The position numbers were made by a program, and so were the translations under genes. Below the pieces are notes generated by a model. It searched no databases, was not told the origin of the DNA, and saw only the letters and a program-made list of their open reading frames with translations. 64,000 nucleotides of DNA from Stomorhina lunata (taxonomy: Eukaryota; Arthropoda; Insecta; Diptera; Rhiniidae): contig OW121743.1 of assembly GCA_933228675.1 (NCBI GenBank), positions 84,530,938-84,594,937 of the forward strand. The letters run 5' to 3'. Below, piece after piece: positions 1-13,789 of this stretch (positions are counted from its first letter, which is position 1; every line of letters starts with the position of its first letter).

Positions 1-580
1 TGGAAAATAAGCAAATAAATTAATACCTAATATTTTTTATATTTTTATTTTAATTGTATTAAATATTGTTAATATATTTCTATGTATTCGCAATTTTATA
101 AATATCGAAAAATATTTGATATTAATCAATATAAATTCAAGATAAATTACTATTGTTATGTTATATGTGTACGTTTGAATATATAAATCGTTAAGAGAAG
201 ATAAATAGAGAGTATACATATGAATTTATTTAAATATCTTTTGAAGCAGCAATAAAAATCTTATTTTTTAACATGCCAACAAAATAAATATTGCATAAAT
301 CATTGCTTGAAGTAATTGCAAAAGTGAATAACGGAAAATTTAAACAAATAATAATAAAAACAACTTTTTCGACAAAATTTTAAAGAAATAAAAAAAAAAA
401 CAAATATATACTAAAAAATTAGAGTTAAAGAATAATTTAAATACACGTTATTAACTTAATGAAACTTTATAAACAATATAAACATAATACCATTAAAATC
501 AAATATATATGTAAATAACATTGGAGAAAAAAGTTGATTTCTTGGCCAATTAAAATGTTATGAGCATTCCTAGACGCATT
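1..580. other. AT-rich sequence downstream of Gapvd1
   Basis: No convincing coding signal on either strand. It holds AT-rich sequence that follows the 3' end of the minus-strand Gapvd1 gene and presumably includes its 3' UTR. I see no repeat family shared with the rest of the window. Confidence 0.5.
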
Positions 581-3500
581 TTATTGATCTAAATAATCCA
601 TAGTTTTAATAAATTTCACTACAGATCCAAATAAGGTCCAATGAAATTGTTCTTCGCCATCTAATTTTTCACCAATAAAACATGTTATATACTCAACAGT
701 TGATAATAAATAAGGAGGATTAGCCTGTAGATAAAGAAGATGTATATAAATAAGATAACTTAACTTTTTAAATACAACAAATGTTCATACCATTATAACA
801 ACATAAATAAGAACGGGTAAAATATCATCAGCAGCTGGTACTCTACCACTGGAAATGTGCAACAAGCTCATTATACTAGAAATACATCTAAAGAAATTTG
901 ATTAAGTTAAATTTACTTTATCGTTTAATTAATTTTTAATATAATTAAATTATTTACCTTATAACACACTGTAATTTTTCGCGAGGTGTTTTATAGGCAG
1001 ATATAAAAGTTAACTCTTGTTGAGCAAAACTCCATGGAGCCTCGGCTAAATAAATTTGAGGTATACATAGAGCTGGATGGGATGGTGTAATAATATTTTG
1101 CAATTTGCGTATATGTTCAGATAAAACTCTAAAAATAAAATAAAAATAAGTTTTTTTTTTAATAGTAAAATTTAATAACTAACTTTAAATTATTTATTAT
1201 TCAAGCTCATAAAAATATTTTCAAAAGAAGATGGTGCTTACATCTATGAGATTTTTCAAAAATAAAAAAGTGATATTTAACTTACGTGTCTCTTGATAAA
1301 TCGGCATCCTCATTGGGAAACATAACCTGTTGATACATACTTTGCAAAAGCATTCTTTCTAATGACATGCGTGCCTCCATAGCTTGCCATTCAGGCATAC
1401 CATTTAAAATGCCTCCCACATTTACAAGTTCCTCCATCAGACTATCAATAAATTCTTCAATCAAATCAATTTTATCATCTGACACTGTTAGCCGGGCAAA
1501 ATCTTCTTGGAATGATTCAATTTTATCTTGTCTTTTTTCAAAAAACAAACGCATACACACCGCCATTAAATAACGGTTACATGTAGAACTTTCACTTCTT
1601 AAACGCGATTCGTATTGTTCGATGTTTTCCATAATCATAAGAAGATTTTGGCGATACCGCATTAAATATTGTAAATAACTTTGCCTTTTTTGTATGTCAT
1701 TTTGTAATTCTTCCATAATTTTGGTATGTTGACTTATATCCAATTGAGATATGCATCGTATGGCTTCAGAGACATAAGAAATTTGTTGGAAGTTTTGCAA
1801 ATTAATAGCTTGAGCCAATTGGATTTGAAGATATGTAAGAAGGGGAGAAGTATTGGTGTGCTTGAAAAAAAACAAGAAATTTTAAACATATGTTTATTTC
1901 TCAAATAAGATGTGCTATAGAAAAACCTACAGTTGTATGGCGAAAATCTCCCGAATGCAAATCAGTCTTGGATAATACGGTACGTATCTTTTTTTTAATG
2001 ATGTTAAAAGCCATAATTTTATCATGGATAGAAGAATGTTGATTGACACTGAAATCAATTAAAATAAATGTATACATGTTTTAGTTGCAAAAAATTATTC
2101 AATTAACTTACCTTTGCGGTCCATTTATATCTTTTGCAATGCCACTCACAGTCAAGCCTCCAACTGCTCCAGCTCCATTGCCAGTCGAGGAATTTGTAGC
2201 TTCGCTCGAAGTACTAACTTTACGTCTATATTTAGCCAATATATCTTCACTCATATCATAATAGCCCGTACCACGTTCTTGAGCTGTAGTCGTTGCGCAA
2301 CTTACCATATTGGCACTTATATCTAATGAAATCTCAGAGTTATTGGCTGAGAATGAAACGCTACGTGAACTTTGGGAGATGTCATCACAGTTCGTTACCG
2401 TGCTGTGGTGTCTAGATTTGTGGCCACGTCGATGTTTGAAAATACCCTGTTTTAGTTTATTAAATATACCGGAATTAGTGGTAGTTAAACTAGAAGAGGT
2501 GGATGGACCATTGGTACGTAAGGGATCTTGCTGAAAATGTGATGAGTTTCTATTATGTCTAGCAGATGAAGAGGATGCAGATGGACCATGAGCTTTATCA
2601 GCAGATGCATCAAAGCTTATACTTTTTGGTATAGCTCCGGTGGATTTTGTGGGTTTTTGGGAATTAGATGTTGCAGCAACCATTATACCGACTGAGGATG
2701 AGGCTTGATTGGTGGGTGTGTTGCGCGACGTGTCGCCGCCCTCATTAGCATCATTTAAATCTAGATCGGAAGTTCTGTTGGTTAAGAGCAATATTTCTTG
2801 CTCTTGTTGCTGCTGTTGTTCTCTTTTGTCGTCATCTGTTTGTGGCGAGATATTTGGCAAAGCTGATATCCTTTTAGGAACGGAGTTCAACATAATTTCA
2901 TGATTTTCATAATTCAAAGATTGATGTCTTCTTAGGGAGGGTGTTAAATTGGAACCACTCTCAGAACTTTCACGTCCACCTTTTAAAGCCAAAATGCCAT
3001 TACGACGACCATCTACAGCTGAATTTCTTTGTAGTGTGGATCTGTCTCGACGTTCTACCAAATCATCTTGGAAAATCTCCAATACAGGAGGTTCTGGAGG
3101 TGGTATTGAAGGCGGCGTTATGTTTTTGTCATCACAAAAATCAGAAAAATCTATAAGATCTTTTGATTCATTACTGGCATTACTTTGATGTCGTTTTTTA
3201 CGATTTCCTCCAAAGGGAGAAGGAAGTTTGACCATCGCTCCTTGCTCTTCCAGATTTGAACTTTGATTCGAAATACTACTCTCTGCGGATGCTTGCCTTC
3301 GCATACGTTGTGATGTGGACGACGGACCGGCCTGTAAAAAGTTATCCTTTTCTTTTTCACTCGCTATTGATTTATAATTTTGCTGAAATGTGTTTTCCAA
3401 TTGATTGCTTGTCCTTACCGAACTTCTAGCTAATGAAGAACCATCTCGGTAGTGATGATGATAATGGTTATTATTTGTAACTGAAGCAGAATTATCATCA

Positions 3501-6479
3501 TATGAATTAATGGCATCATAAAATGCAGAATCCTCTTGTGAACGATCACTAGCATTACCACCACTGCTACCGCCACTACCATGAACATCATCAACACTAC
3601 CAGAGGTGGGTACATTAGCTACTGGTAGTTTATGAGCTCCTTGTACATTAGATGATGGAGATCTAAAACTACGACTATTGCGAGCTGTTGAGTAATGAGC
3701 ATTATTAGATGATCTTTGTTGACGACTCGTAGGTGCCGATATAGCAGCTGCCAATTGGTTTCTTTCCCTTTCTGATATCGTACCAGAGTCTAATATATCT
3801 GATCTAGCTGTAATACTCACATTATCATCTGTATCAACTTCATTTAATTTCTCGGAATCTGATGCCAAAACGTCAGTACTCCAATTAGATTCTGATCTTT
3901 GGTCTGTGGCATCCAAATACCCGCCTCTCATACCACCAGCCCCGGATAGAACATCGAAGTTATTATCTCCTGGTAATACTACAGCGGCGGGTATCAAGGG
4001 TGTTGAAAAAATTCTCTCGCGCTCTCTTTCTGTTGTATCTATTGTCTCAGAATCGCTTGCCAACACATCAGTTGACCATGTGTCCGAAATTATCGAAACA
4101 GTTTCATCACCTTCAAACTTTTTTATTTCAAATTTACAAAACTTGTCCTGAATATCAGAGCGTGCTTTAGAAATAAGCTTTTGCATTTGAGGTGTGGGTA
4201 AAGCATGATTTATAGATTCACCATCTGTCACCTGGGACGAAGGTGTATCTCTACCGCTGATATTTGGAGTACCTCTGCCAGATACGTTTGCCGATACCAT
4301 GTCAGACAAATTGTCATTCTCTGCATTCTCTTCCAACTCTAAAGAACTTGTTACTGAATGATTTGAGGGCACTTCACTAACAGCTTCTAAATTGTCAGAA
4401 TTGCCAACAGAAGCATCATCATGTGACAGAGAAAATCTTGTAGTCTTATTATGCATGGGCCTTAGTATGTCTGACATACCGTCGATGCCATCAAAACCAT
4501 TTACTACTGACGACTTGTCAACTGTTGATTCCTGTTGGTAGTTTTCAGCATCTACTAATTCTCCATTAGATATTTCTTGTCCGATGCTATTCATTTTTAG
4601 AACTTCTTCTTCCGAAAGAGGCTGTAGTTTTTGTTCAACTCCATTGTAAAGATTAAAAACCAAAACAGACTCATTTTCGAACTCCGGCGTTGAAAATGAT
4701 CTTACTGGCGACGAATGCTGTGAGTTATTGTGGGAACCAAAGTTATCTAAACCATTTCCATTCGAACCACCACCATTATTTTGACCATTGACAACACCAT
4801 TAATATCCTCAGAAATGTTATTGTGTCCATTTGCAGTTGAGAAACTCATGCTTTTTGCTATTTTGCTTTTCGTGGTTTTACTTAAATTTTTTAATGATTG
4901 CTTAGATTTGTCTTTGACAGGGCTTTCACCCTTAACGGAATTGTGGTTACCCTCAGCAGTATTACCATTGACGACAGGATTTTCCGGCAGATGCTTTAAA
5001 ATCTTTCTTAACTTTTCCTTTTCTTCCTCTGAGATGTCGAACTCATCTGTGGCCGTTAATATTCTATAGAATTCGGTGAAATAATTTAACTCACGTTGTG
5101 TAGTTAACAAATGTGTTCTCTCAAAATCACTTTGCTGCGCCAATATTGCAACAACATCCTCTCCAGATTGCGTTACTAACAACAAATCAATTAACTTGGT
5201 TACATTATTCGATTCAAATTTTGCATACAATTCTGTAAATTTAGCATCGATTTCATCATGTTTTGCTAAAGCTAACATCTGAATTATTTGTCCAATTTGA
5301 ATAAGATTAAATCTTACTTGTTCAGAAATGGGAGCATCTATTATGCCCATTACGTCAGGACTTACAATGGCAGGACAAATAAAATGTGTAAAAACCATGT
5401 CAGTAATAATTTCATTAATTACTTTATCTGAAAATTGGTGAGCCTGTTTCAGCTGATGGCACATGGTCTGCACTAACCACCTTAAAGTGGACGGAAATAG
5501 AGACCAATTATAAAGAAGATTATCTATAAATACTTTAGCTAATTTGTATAATTGATTAAGGGTTTCGATGTGGAATTTATTAATATTATCTTGATAGGCA
5601 GCCGAGGTTTCAGAGCCGAATCTTCTTATTCTCTCTTTCGTTGTAAAACTCTGGACAACTTTTTGTGGATCAACATCTAATATTGTATCTGTTTCACTTA
5701 ATACACTCATAATGGGTTGGAAAAGAGCCGCAGTTAAAAATATTTTTGCCGAAAACATCGACTCATTTAGGCGGTGATATATGCGAGCAAATGTTGAGGT
5801 ATTTGCTCTTAACAATCTGCGAGGATTATCACTAACAACAATTTGTATCTCTATTAGTTCCCTTAGAAGTTTCAAAACCATTTCAACATCTTTTGTATTA
5901 ATGGCATTGCCAAACAGGCCAGTAGTAATTGTTTGAATAATGGAATTCATATGAGCAGGAGTTATATCGGATAAGCTATCTCCGGTTGCCAGAGATAATG
6001 CCAAAACATAGGGTGATTTATAAAGGTAGTTAAATAGATCTTCATACGCAATAGCATGCTGTTGTAAAAGTAAATATTTTTTTTATAATTAAATCAAAAG
6101 TTTTAATAGTTTTCTTTGTTTATTCTACCTCATAATCCAATACTTTTTTCGCATCGATAAATTTAACATTTTCACAGTTCTTTGCACGGCGGCAACACAA
6201 AGAAGGACCCGAGTCGGGTCGAGAAACAATCAAATCATTAAGATTTTTTCTTTGTTGAGCACAAATGTAAGCCAACTATTAAAAAAGTTATTAAAAAGGA
6301 TAATTTGTTTAAATAGAATATATCGTATTTACCTTTGTTATTGAGGCAGAATTTTCTGCTAAAGTTTCTGTTAATCGTCCAAAAGTTGTCTGTTCCTGTT
6401 GTATAAACAATTGCTCTTGACGTAAAGTACGCGCTAAATCCATAACCTCCAAGAGATTCCCTTCCGTATTCGATTCCAT
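581..6479 (-). CDS. Gapvd1: Gapvd1 / RME-6: RasGAP and VPS9 domain endocytic protein
   Basis: Eight coding exons on the minus strand: 6479-6333, 6275-6129, 6058-2112, 2048-1931, 1860-1286, 1128-958, 887-791, 724-581. All introns are GT-AG and phases close to give 1781 aa. The start is the ATG at 6479 ([12 protein letters not shown]). Residues about 100-460 form a RasGAP-like domain, with the motif [11 protein letters not shown]. Residues about 480-1360 are low-complexity, rich in Ser, Asn and Gln. The C terminus, spread over the last four exons, is a VPS9 domain, with [36 protein letters not shown] and [13 protein letters not shown]. In this family VPS9 activates Rab5 on clathrin-coated vesicles and early endosomes; this function is from family knowledge. 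Human GAPVD1 is shorter (about 1480 aa), mainly in the middle; the fly form is long. The stop codon overlaps an AATAAA. Confidence 0.95.
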
Positions 6480-7131
6480 TGTGTGATAATGTCTTTGTGT
6501 TTTTTCTTTACGTTCAGTTTGATTTTAGTAATTTTTACTTTTTTATTTCTTTTCGATTTGTTTTATTTTATTTGTTTCTCCAATTAACAATTAAGATTTC
6601 AATATTATGTACTAGAATGATAAAAGAACACACAAGTACATGAACTATTTAGTTGTTATTATATTTAGATTGATTATACAAATGAATGTATAATGCGGTC
6701 ATGAACTTGAAAGGGGGTGTATGAACTACATATCGTGTGATAAAGTGAAAAATTTGGTTACTACAATGATTCAAATTTTCAGTTTAAACCCATTAAGTTT
6801 TTAATAATTTTCAAATTCCATTAAACGTCCCAACTTAAGTTAAAATTTTCAGGATTAGCAAAAATTTTGACTTAAATATAGGTAAATCTTAAGAAAAAGT
6901 TTGCAAAAATTCACTTTTGAGTTCAGCTATATGATTGCACTTAATCGGCTTAAATACTTTCCTTAGGATTTTGTTGTCAAAATTACTACTGTTACATTTT
7001 TACATAAGAATGTGGTTATGGTATAAACTGTTAGTGCTGAGTTTAACTAAAAGACTTTCTAAGAGTACTACCGATATTTTTGAATGTCCCTCAGTTCATA
7101 CTTAATTGTAGAAGCACCGACGATATGAAAT
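6480..7131. other. 5' flank of Gapvd1
   Basis: Upstream sequence of the minus-strand Gapvd1 start. It should contain the 5' UTR and promoter, but I cannot place a TATA box or initiator with confidence. No coding signal is seen. Confidence 0.4.
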
Positions 7132-8660
7132 AAAACAAGTAAGAGTGTTATATTCGGCTGTGCCGAATCTTATATACCCACCATCAAGTTGAGTTAAATT
7201 TAGAAATATGTCTCATATATCTACGAGGGTGCAGCTAATTCAAAATGTGGACCAAATTCGAAAAAAGTTGTTACGATATTTGGTATTGTTAGTAAAATAT
7301 TTGGACTAAATTCGGTTGAAGGAGCTTTATAGTTATGTAAGTGGTTTCCCTAGTATTTACTATGAACAAAATTCGGTATCGTAACCTGGTATGGTTTTAC
7401 ATTAATAAGTTGTTAAATGCTTTTCGATTAGCTTAATATTTGTTTAGGATAAACACGCTGATAGTAATACGATAGGTCCACTTATTTTGTTAGGAGTTCC
7501 TAATACATCTACCGTATATAAAGACTGGACATTGGTGCAATCTTAAGATGCTGCTTGTACCTCCGAATCTTTTTGATTGTAGATATAAAAAGGGGATGTT
7601 ATATATATAAGAATTAAAGCCAAATGTTGACCGATTGTAACGAAATTTTACACACTGGCTTGTTATTACATAGAGCAAAATTTAGTAGCCATAGCTGTCA
7701 TAGTTTCTAATTTAATAGCTTTTAACTGGCCTTTGCTACATTTTTTTTTGGTTTCCGGGAGTGGCTTTTATATGAAAGCTATAGTCAAATATGGATTCCT
7801 ATAAAATTTGATATACTGACCAATAGTTGCAAAAAAAACGTCTCTATTTTTAATTTATTCGACATAGCTATTACAATTGTATTCAATTTATCAGCGTTTA
7901 TGTGTTTCCCGGATCGGGGTTATATGGGCGCCCTAAATAAATGTGCACCGATTTCGTCCATTTTCAATACACAACTTTTTCAAGATATCGAAAATACATT
8001 TGTAAAATTTTGTTCCTCGAGCTCAAAAACCCCCTTTTTCTTTTTGTATTTTTGAGTTTCTGTAAGTTTTTATATGGGAGCTATGTTCAAATGGTGAGCG
8101 ATTGTGACACTGGTTGGCATTGGCATAAGATTTCCTTGTGCTAAATTTAGTGGCCAAAGCTATTACAGTTTATCAGTTATTGGCATTTAAGTGTATTTTA
8201 GGTGGAATTTAGGCCGTTTCCGTAAGTTTTTTGTATGGGAGCTATGGTGAAATGTGAACTGATTTCGATGAAATTACATGCTGCCTAGCACTTATGTAAA
8301 ACTTCTTCATACCAAATTTTATCATCATAGCTGCTATAATTTGTCATTTATTAGCAAATAAGCGAATAGCCTAGACGAGGAGCTATATTCAAATGTGAAC
8401 CGATTTTTCCCGATTTCAATACCAAAATTTCCAACAAATGAAAAATATTTATGCTAAATTTTAGTGACCTATATCCTTTCGATAAGGTTTTATCGTGCCG
8501 ACAACAGACAGACAGACAGATGGACATCGCTCAATCGTCTTCAAATTTCGTAAGGATTCAGAATATACTTCAATTTTGGTTTTTGAGCCAATATTAGGGA
8601 AATTACAAACGGAATGACAATCTCAATATACCCTCATTCTTTTTGATAGTGGGTATTAAA
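7132..8660. mobile_element. Hairpin-ended interspersed repeat, family A
   Basis: The left end carries a short hairpin, TTCGGC tgt GCCGAA (near 7152), followed by TATATACCCACCATC; the right end is GATAGTGGGTATTAAA, so the ends echo each other in inverted form. Near the right end is a GACA-rich run (8505-8522) followed by TGGACATCGCTCAATCG. The interior repeats phrases such as 'TATGGGAGCTATGGTGAAATGTGAAC' in diverged form, so it is internally repetitive. There is no transposase. Layout (end hairpin, GACA/GTCY run near one end) resembles DINE-1/mini-me-type Helitron-like elements of flies; that assignment is inference. Family B in this window (54814, 60878, 40364) has the same plan with different ends. 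Confidence 0.6.
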
Positions 8661-9679
8661 AATAACATGTGTATATAGATAATATTATCAGACATTAAAA
8701 AAAAACTTAAAAATAGATGAAAAGAAAGCCAACTTTCAAACAAACTATTATGTATGAATTATGATAACGAGAAAAATTGTGCAAGGCGCTAACAAGTACT
8801 TGTGACGTATTTCATTCATGTGCTTTAATTACATGAATGTACTTACGTACTCTCAGTATAATTTCATCTCCACAAGAAAAAAATGACTGGACTAGAAGAA
8901 ATGTGTGATTTTATAATTCTTACAAAGTTAAACAGATGATCATATTCTTTCATAATAGGACAAAAATAGTGTCTATTATTTTGTAGCGATCATTCAAAGT
9001 ATTAATATGTTCCCTTATTACTCACTATATCGATAATTTGATGCAATATCGTCATAATCCAAAAAAAAGATAGGTTCGAATAAAAAGAATATACAAGTTT
9101 TCAACAGTTAAGTTCTGCTGTATATATTTTTCAAATTAAATCAATTTTGTTGTTTTGTGTTAACATACTTTTGTATAAGTTTTGTTATTTGGGAGAGGAG
9201 ATGGTAGGCATTGAAACCCTACTTCGAAAAAAAAAACGATGACGCCGAATACTAACTGGGTTCGGAATGGGGTTCAAGGACATTCAATTCAAAATATAAA
9301 TTTTTGTCGACCAGCGTAATTTTCCAAATCATTTACATTTTAAATAGACTTCATAAAACTGTCAATAAAATGAAAACGATTTGTAATATTTTTTACTTTC
9401 GGTGCATCTAAATATTTATTTTTTATTTGTTTGTTTAACTAATTAGACATTACTAATTCAATATATTCTAAAATTAATAAAACAGAGAGCGACATTTGCT
9501 TAGAGACGAAGACTAACACTAAAGCAAAATTTTACATTAGGTAGATTTTTAAAATAGTGACAAATATTTTGTTTAAAAAGATGACCATAGAAGTTAATAA
9601 TATATATACGAATTTCTTGTTGATATGGATTATATGGATTTATATGATTCTTCTAAAAGATTAAAAAAAATTTAGATGA
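8661..9679. other. Intergenic AT-rich sequence, nothing recognised
   Basis: No open frame of note, no shared repeat seen. It lies between the family A repeat and a decayed Tc1-like remnant. Confidence 0.4.
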
Positions 9680-10180
9680 AAGTAGTGATCCAAATAAAAT
9701 CTGTGGTCGTTTAATAAAACTTAAACTTATTTTTTTAAATACGATTTTTTTTTAATATTGTACAAATTCACCTGACATGTATCGACTTTTTTGGGGGGGC
9801 TTTCATTGAAGATTTTATAATTGCTTCTGTTATCTTTATGGAGATGTTGGTCCATTAATTAATTTTACATATTGAATAACACTCATATGCCTTTCTTTAA
9901 TTGTGGCAAGGCACCGAATCGGTAGTTAGTAGGCATTTTTTTTGCATAGCATAGCCTCGTTGATAAGTATTATTAAAATCTTGACCTGGAAGTTTTTAAA
10001 AGTCTGCCAGTACGTACGTTTCGTCATCTATCATAATAATAGTAAAAAAATTGACTTAAATTTGTAAGATTGTTTTTCTGCTCCTAATTTGTTTACCGAA
10101 ATGTGATCTAGAATTTTCTGAATTTATATGACTACATTCCATAACATAAGCCTTGGTTCTATGCTCAAAAATATTAAAGA
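9680..10180 (-). pseudogene. Decayed Tc1/mariner-like transposon remnant
   Basis: Two blocks match, in the same order, the copy at 58567-59844. The first, 9680-9860, covers the terminal sequence and the transposase 3' end: TCGACTTTTTTGGGGGGG matches TCGACTTTTTTCGGAAACC, and TTGCTTCTGTTATCTTT matches TTGCTTCTGATACCTTT. The second, 9955-10175, covers the part coding for LPGQDFYVVDKRGN and the upstream region, with AGTCTGCCAGTACGTACG nearly identical in both. The DDE centre between them is deleted. It is therefore an old, internally deleted relative of the two copies near Cyp4g15, with many stops. Confidence 0.7.
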
Positions 10181-10297
10181 ATTTAATCCTAAGAGCTTTT
10201 AGGTGTGTAACATTGCGATGTACAAAAGATGACTAGGTTTTTCAACTCTGGTAAAAAGTATTCTTCTTTGCTTATGTTCATAGAAACGATAGTTATG

Positions 10298-11590
10298 TTC
10301 AGGCGTAGGCAGCCCATACCACCAGAAGTCGAAGAATGTTTGTAATTTTCGTAAATACCACGGTCATTATTTTTCATAAACAATTTTGTATAGAAAAATT
10401 TTTGATAAAAAAATTTTCTGTAGAAAAATTTTTGATAAAAAAAATTTTGTATAGAAAAATTTTGATAAAAAATTTTTTATAGAAAAATTTTTGATAAAAA
10501 ATTTTTTATAGAAAAATTTTTGATAAAAAAATTTTCAATAGAAAAATTTTTGATAAAAAATTTTCCATAGAAAAATTTTTAATAAAAAAATTTTCTATAG
10601 AAAAATTTTTGAAAAAAAAAAAAATTTTCTATAGAAAAATTTTTGAAAAAAAAAATTTTCTATAGAAAAATTTTTGATAAAATTTTTAATACCAGAAGCC
10701 GAAGAATGTTTGTAATTTTCATAAATACCACGGTAATTATTTTTCATAAACAAATTTTGTATAGAAAAATTTTTGATAAAAAAATTTTCTGTAGAAAAAT
10801 TTTTGATAAAAAAAATTTTGTATAGAAAAATTTTGATAAAAAATTTTTGATAAAAAAATTCTATAGAAAAATATTTGATAAAAAATTTTCAATAGAAAAA
10901 TTTTTGATAAAAAAATTTTCAATAGAAAAATTTTTGATAAAAAATTTTCCATAGAAAAATTTTTGATAAAAAAAAATTTTTCTATAGAAAAATTTTTGAT
11001 AAAAAATTTTTAATAGAAAAATTTTTGATAAAAAATTTTTGATAGAAAAATTGTTGAAAAAAATTTTCTTTAGAAAAAATTTTGATATAAGAATTTTCTA
11101 TAGAAAAATTTTTGATAAAAAAATTTTGTGTAGATAAATTTTGGATAAAAGATTTTCTATGGAAAAATTTCTGATAAAAAAGTTTTCTATAAAAAAAATT
11201 TTGGTAAAAAAATTGTTTATAGAAAAATTTTTGATAAAAAATTTTCTATAAAAAATTTTTCACAAAAAATTTTCAATAGAAAAATTTTCCATAGAAAAAT
11301 TTTTGATAACAAAATTTTCTGTAAAAAAATTTTTGAAAAAAAAATTTCTATAGAAAAATTTTTGAAAAAAAATTTCTTTCTTTGAAAAAAAATTTCTTTC
11401 TTTGAAAAAAATTTCTATAGAAAAATTTTTGATAAAAAAATTTTTCTGTAGAATAATTTTTGATAAAAATATAAAAAAAAAAATGGAGTAAAAACCTTTT
11501 TTTTTTTAAACGTTACATTTTTTAAACTATACATTGAAAAATACCTAGTTTAGTTAAAAGTATAAAAACGGCAATACTCCGACGCGTGGT
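10298..11590 (+). mobile_element. Satellite-bodied mobile element, copy 1
   Basis: Left end GGCAGCCCATACCACCAGAA (from 10308), then a conserved segment to about 10382, then an array of a 30-bp AT-rich unit to about 11475, then a right end at 11520-11590 that reads AAAATACCTAG, TTAAAAGTATAAAAACGGCA, ACTCCGACG. The same right end, inverted, occurs at 41622-41690 next to another such array, and the same left end at 36064, 43712 and 45290. Inside this copy the left-end segment is duplicated once (10319-10393 and 10691-10766, about 372 bp apart). No protein is encoded. Helitron-like elements with internal tandem repeats (DINE-TR type) are a known parallel; class is inference. Confidence 0.65.
10382..11475. 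repeat. 30-bp satellite array (degenerate)
   Basis: About 35 diverged units built from GAAAAATTTTTGATAAAA followed by an A-run, TTTTCTATA. Unit length drifts between 28 and 34 because A and T runs vary. Open frames across it in several frames are a by-product of the 30-bp period. Confidence 0.9.
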
Positions 11591-13344
11591 TATGTTGGAG
11601 TCAATACAGCTTTTCATAATCGAATACGTATTCTGTGCTTTTTAGAAATTTTTAAATTTGAGATGTAAATTTTAAAGTGGCCCTTAATTGCAAAACGTTT
11701 GCTTCTAGTTTATTTATATGAGAACATTTCGTTTGCAATTTGATAATTATTTGCCAAAATTCAAGTCACACTTAATGATGTGATATGTACTAAAAAGTGA
11801 AATAATTTTGTTTGTATTATTGCTCACATTAAAAATACATAATGTACAAAGTTACAAATATACAAAATATAAAATATAAAAGAACATTAGTACACATTTT
11901 TTGTAATTGTTTTTATTATTAAAAGCATTTTAATTGTTGTATATATAGGACAATTTTATGTACAATCTCTAGAGTCTTATCAAGATTCAAATACCTTTAT
12001 TACAGATATTTGTTGAAAAACAAAATACAAAATATATTTTGATGTTTTTGAATAATTGTTTTTTATTGAGATTTTTCAATTAACAAATAAAAGTTTTACA
12101 GTGATTTCATGCTTCGGCTGATGACAGGAATTCTATTGTATTTAAAATATACATATGTATCTATGTATATTTAAATGTTTTAAAAATAATGACGAGTTTC
12201 ATTGTATAACATTAGTTGTGTTCCCGTACCATTACGAAAATACCCAAACCAGTCCGAAGTTACCCACAATTCACCAAAATGTGTTCCCGCACTCTGTTTT
12301 GATTTGAGTCTTTACTAACTTGTGGGAGTCATTTCATTTCCTCTCTTACTCAAAACTACACTGGCTGTTTCTTTGAGTAAGTTTTTTCTTTTTTAAGTTT
12401 ACTACATCTAGAAAATTTCCATTAATGGAGTTGCAAATTTTCCATAAATTAAGAAAATAAATTCAAGGCTCATATATACACTATGAGTAAATTCTTATAC
12501 TATTTGAATACTTCAACGACTTTGTCATGCAAAAATCCAAAAATTCATTTTCAAAATCTTTTCTTAGAATTTATTTTTTTAAATACACAATATTACACAT
12601 AAATATTTTACACCCCTTAATTGAATACAAGATATAACATGTATCATGATTAAATGTTTATTTTGAATAAACAAAATAATTTTTTTTGCAAAATTTTGAC
12701 ATTGTTTTAATAGCAGAAAAACGTTTAACTATTCAAATAAAAATACATGCCGTTATACAAAACGTAAATGACTTTAACGAATCAAAAATATAAACCAACT
12801 TTTTTGGATTTCTCACAAAAATTATAATTTAACCAATATTTGGAATGAATTCATTTTCTATTTTCAAAGTGAAAATTACTAGGTATGTATTTTTTGTTTC
12901 CTATATATTTTAACAATTTAGTAAACATTAATTTAAATTAAAAAAGTAAATATAAATAGAAAATACAGTTTTATCATATATTAGAGCCCTTAAATTTTTT
13001 AGGGGACTCAAAAACAAGCGAAAATTTTAAACCATACCGTTACAAATCTGTGACACGCCTGTATATTTATTTTAATTTAATTTATCATTTAGCTTTTCTT
13101 TTAAATAATAAAATACAAACTAGATAAGGCCGTTTGAGTTTTAGGTAATGATACATTTTGAGTTTAAAGGAAAATATTTGTAAAAACACAAAAATGTGAG
13201 TTACCTACAAAATTAAATTTGTGTATAATTAGCTTGTTGGTCAAAATGGAACATAGTGAAATTTTACTAAGAATTTGACTTCCCTCAGTTTTAACAAGTG
13301 TTTTTTTTTCAACTTAAAAAAATAATTTTTTCTATAAATTTTAT
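11591..13344. other. Intergenic AT-rich sequence
   Basis: No coding signal and no recognised repeat. Long A and T runs and scattered short inverted segments only. Confidence 0.4.
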
Positions 13345-13555
13345 GTGATGTAATGGAAATCGATCGATTTCAGATATATTTTTGAGACAGTTTTTCCCAT
13401 TTCTAGACAAGGCCAAAAGAAAGATAAGATATCAGTTAAAAGAATTAAAGCCCTATTTTTTTGTTTTTTTTTTTTGGGAAAATAACCAAACATTTAAAAA
13501 TATATCTGAAATCGGTCGATTTGAAAACAATCGATTTCCATTATATACCGGTATA
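13345..13555. mobile_element. Palindromic MITE, copy 1
   Basis: Inverted ends: TGTAATGGAAATCGATCG and AGATATATTTTTGAGA on the left; AAATATATCTGAAATCGG and CAATCGATTTCCATTA on the right. The same arms occur at 37652-37814, and a single arm at 20628-20700. There is no coding capacity, so it is a non-autonomous foldback element. Confidence 0.65.
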
Positions 13556-13789
13556 TATTAAAATTTAGGCCCCCAATTCAAAAACGGGTTTTAGGGGATC
13601 TTAATATAATGTTAATGTTAACTCGTGAATTTCCAATGTGTGGAAAGGTTGCTTATGTTACAAGAATTTCTAAAAAGGTAGACGCTAGCAATCCCGAAAA
13701 TTACTGACCAATAGCAATTTGTTTTGGTGAAAGTTCTTATTGCTTTTTTTCTGGATTTGTATCGAGTTTCCTCAAAGACCGCACAATAA

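Noticed and set aside
2114..5069. Several plus-strand open frames of 60-93 codons across Gapvd1
   Set aside because: Shadows of the long minus-strand exon; no domain resemblance.
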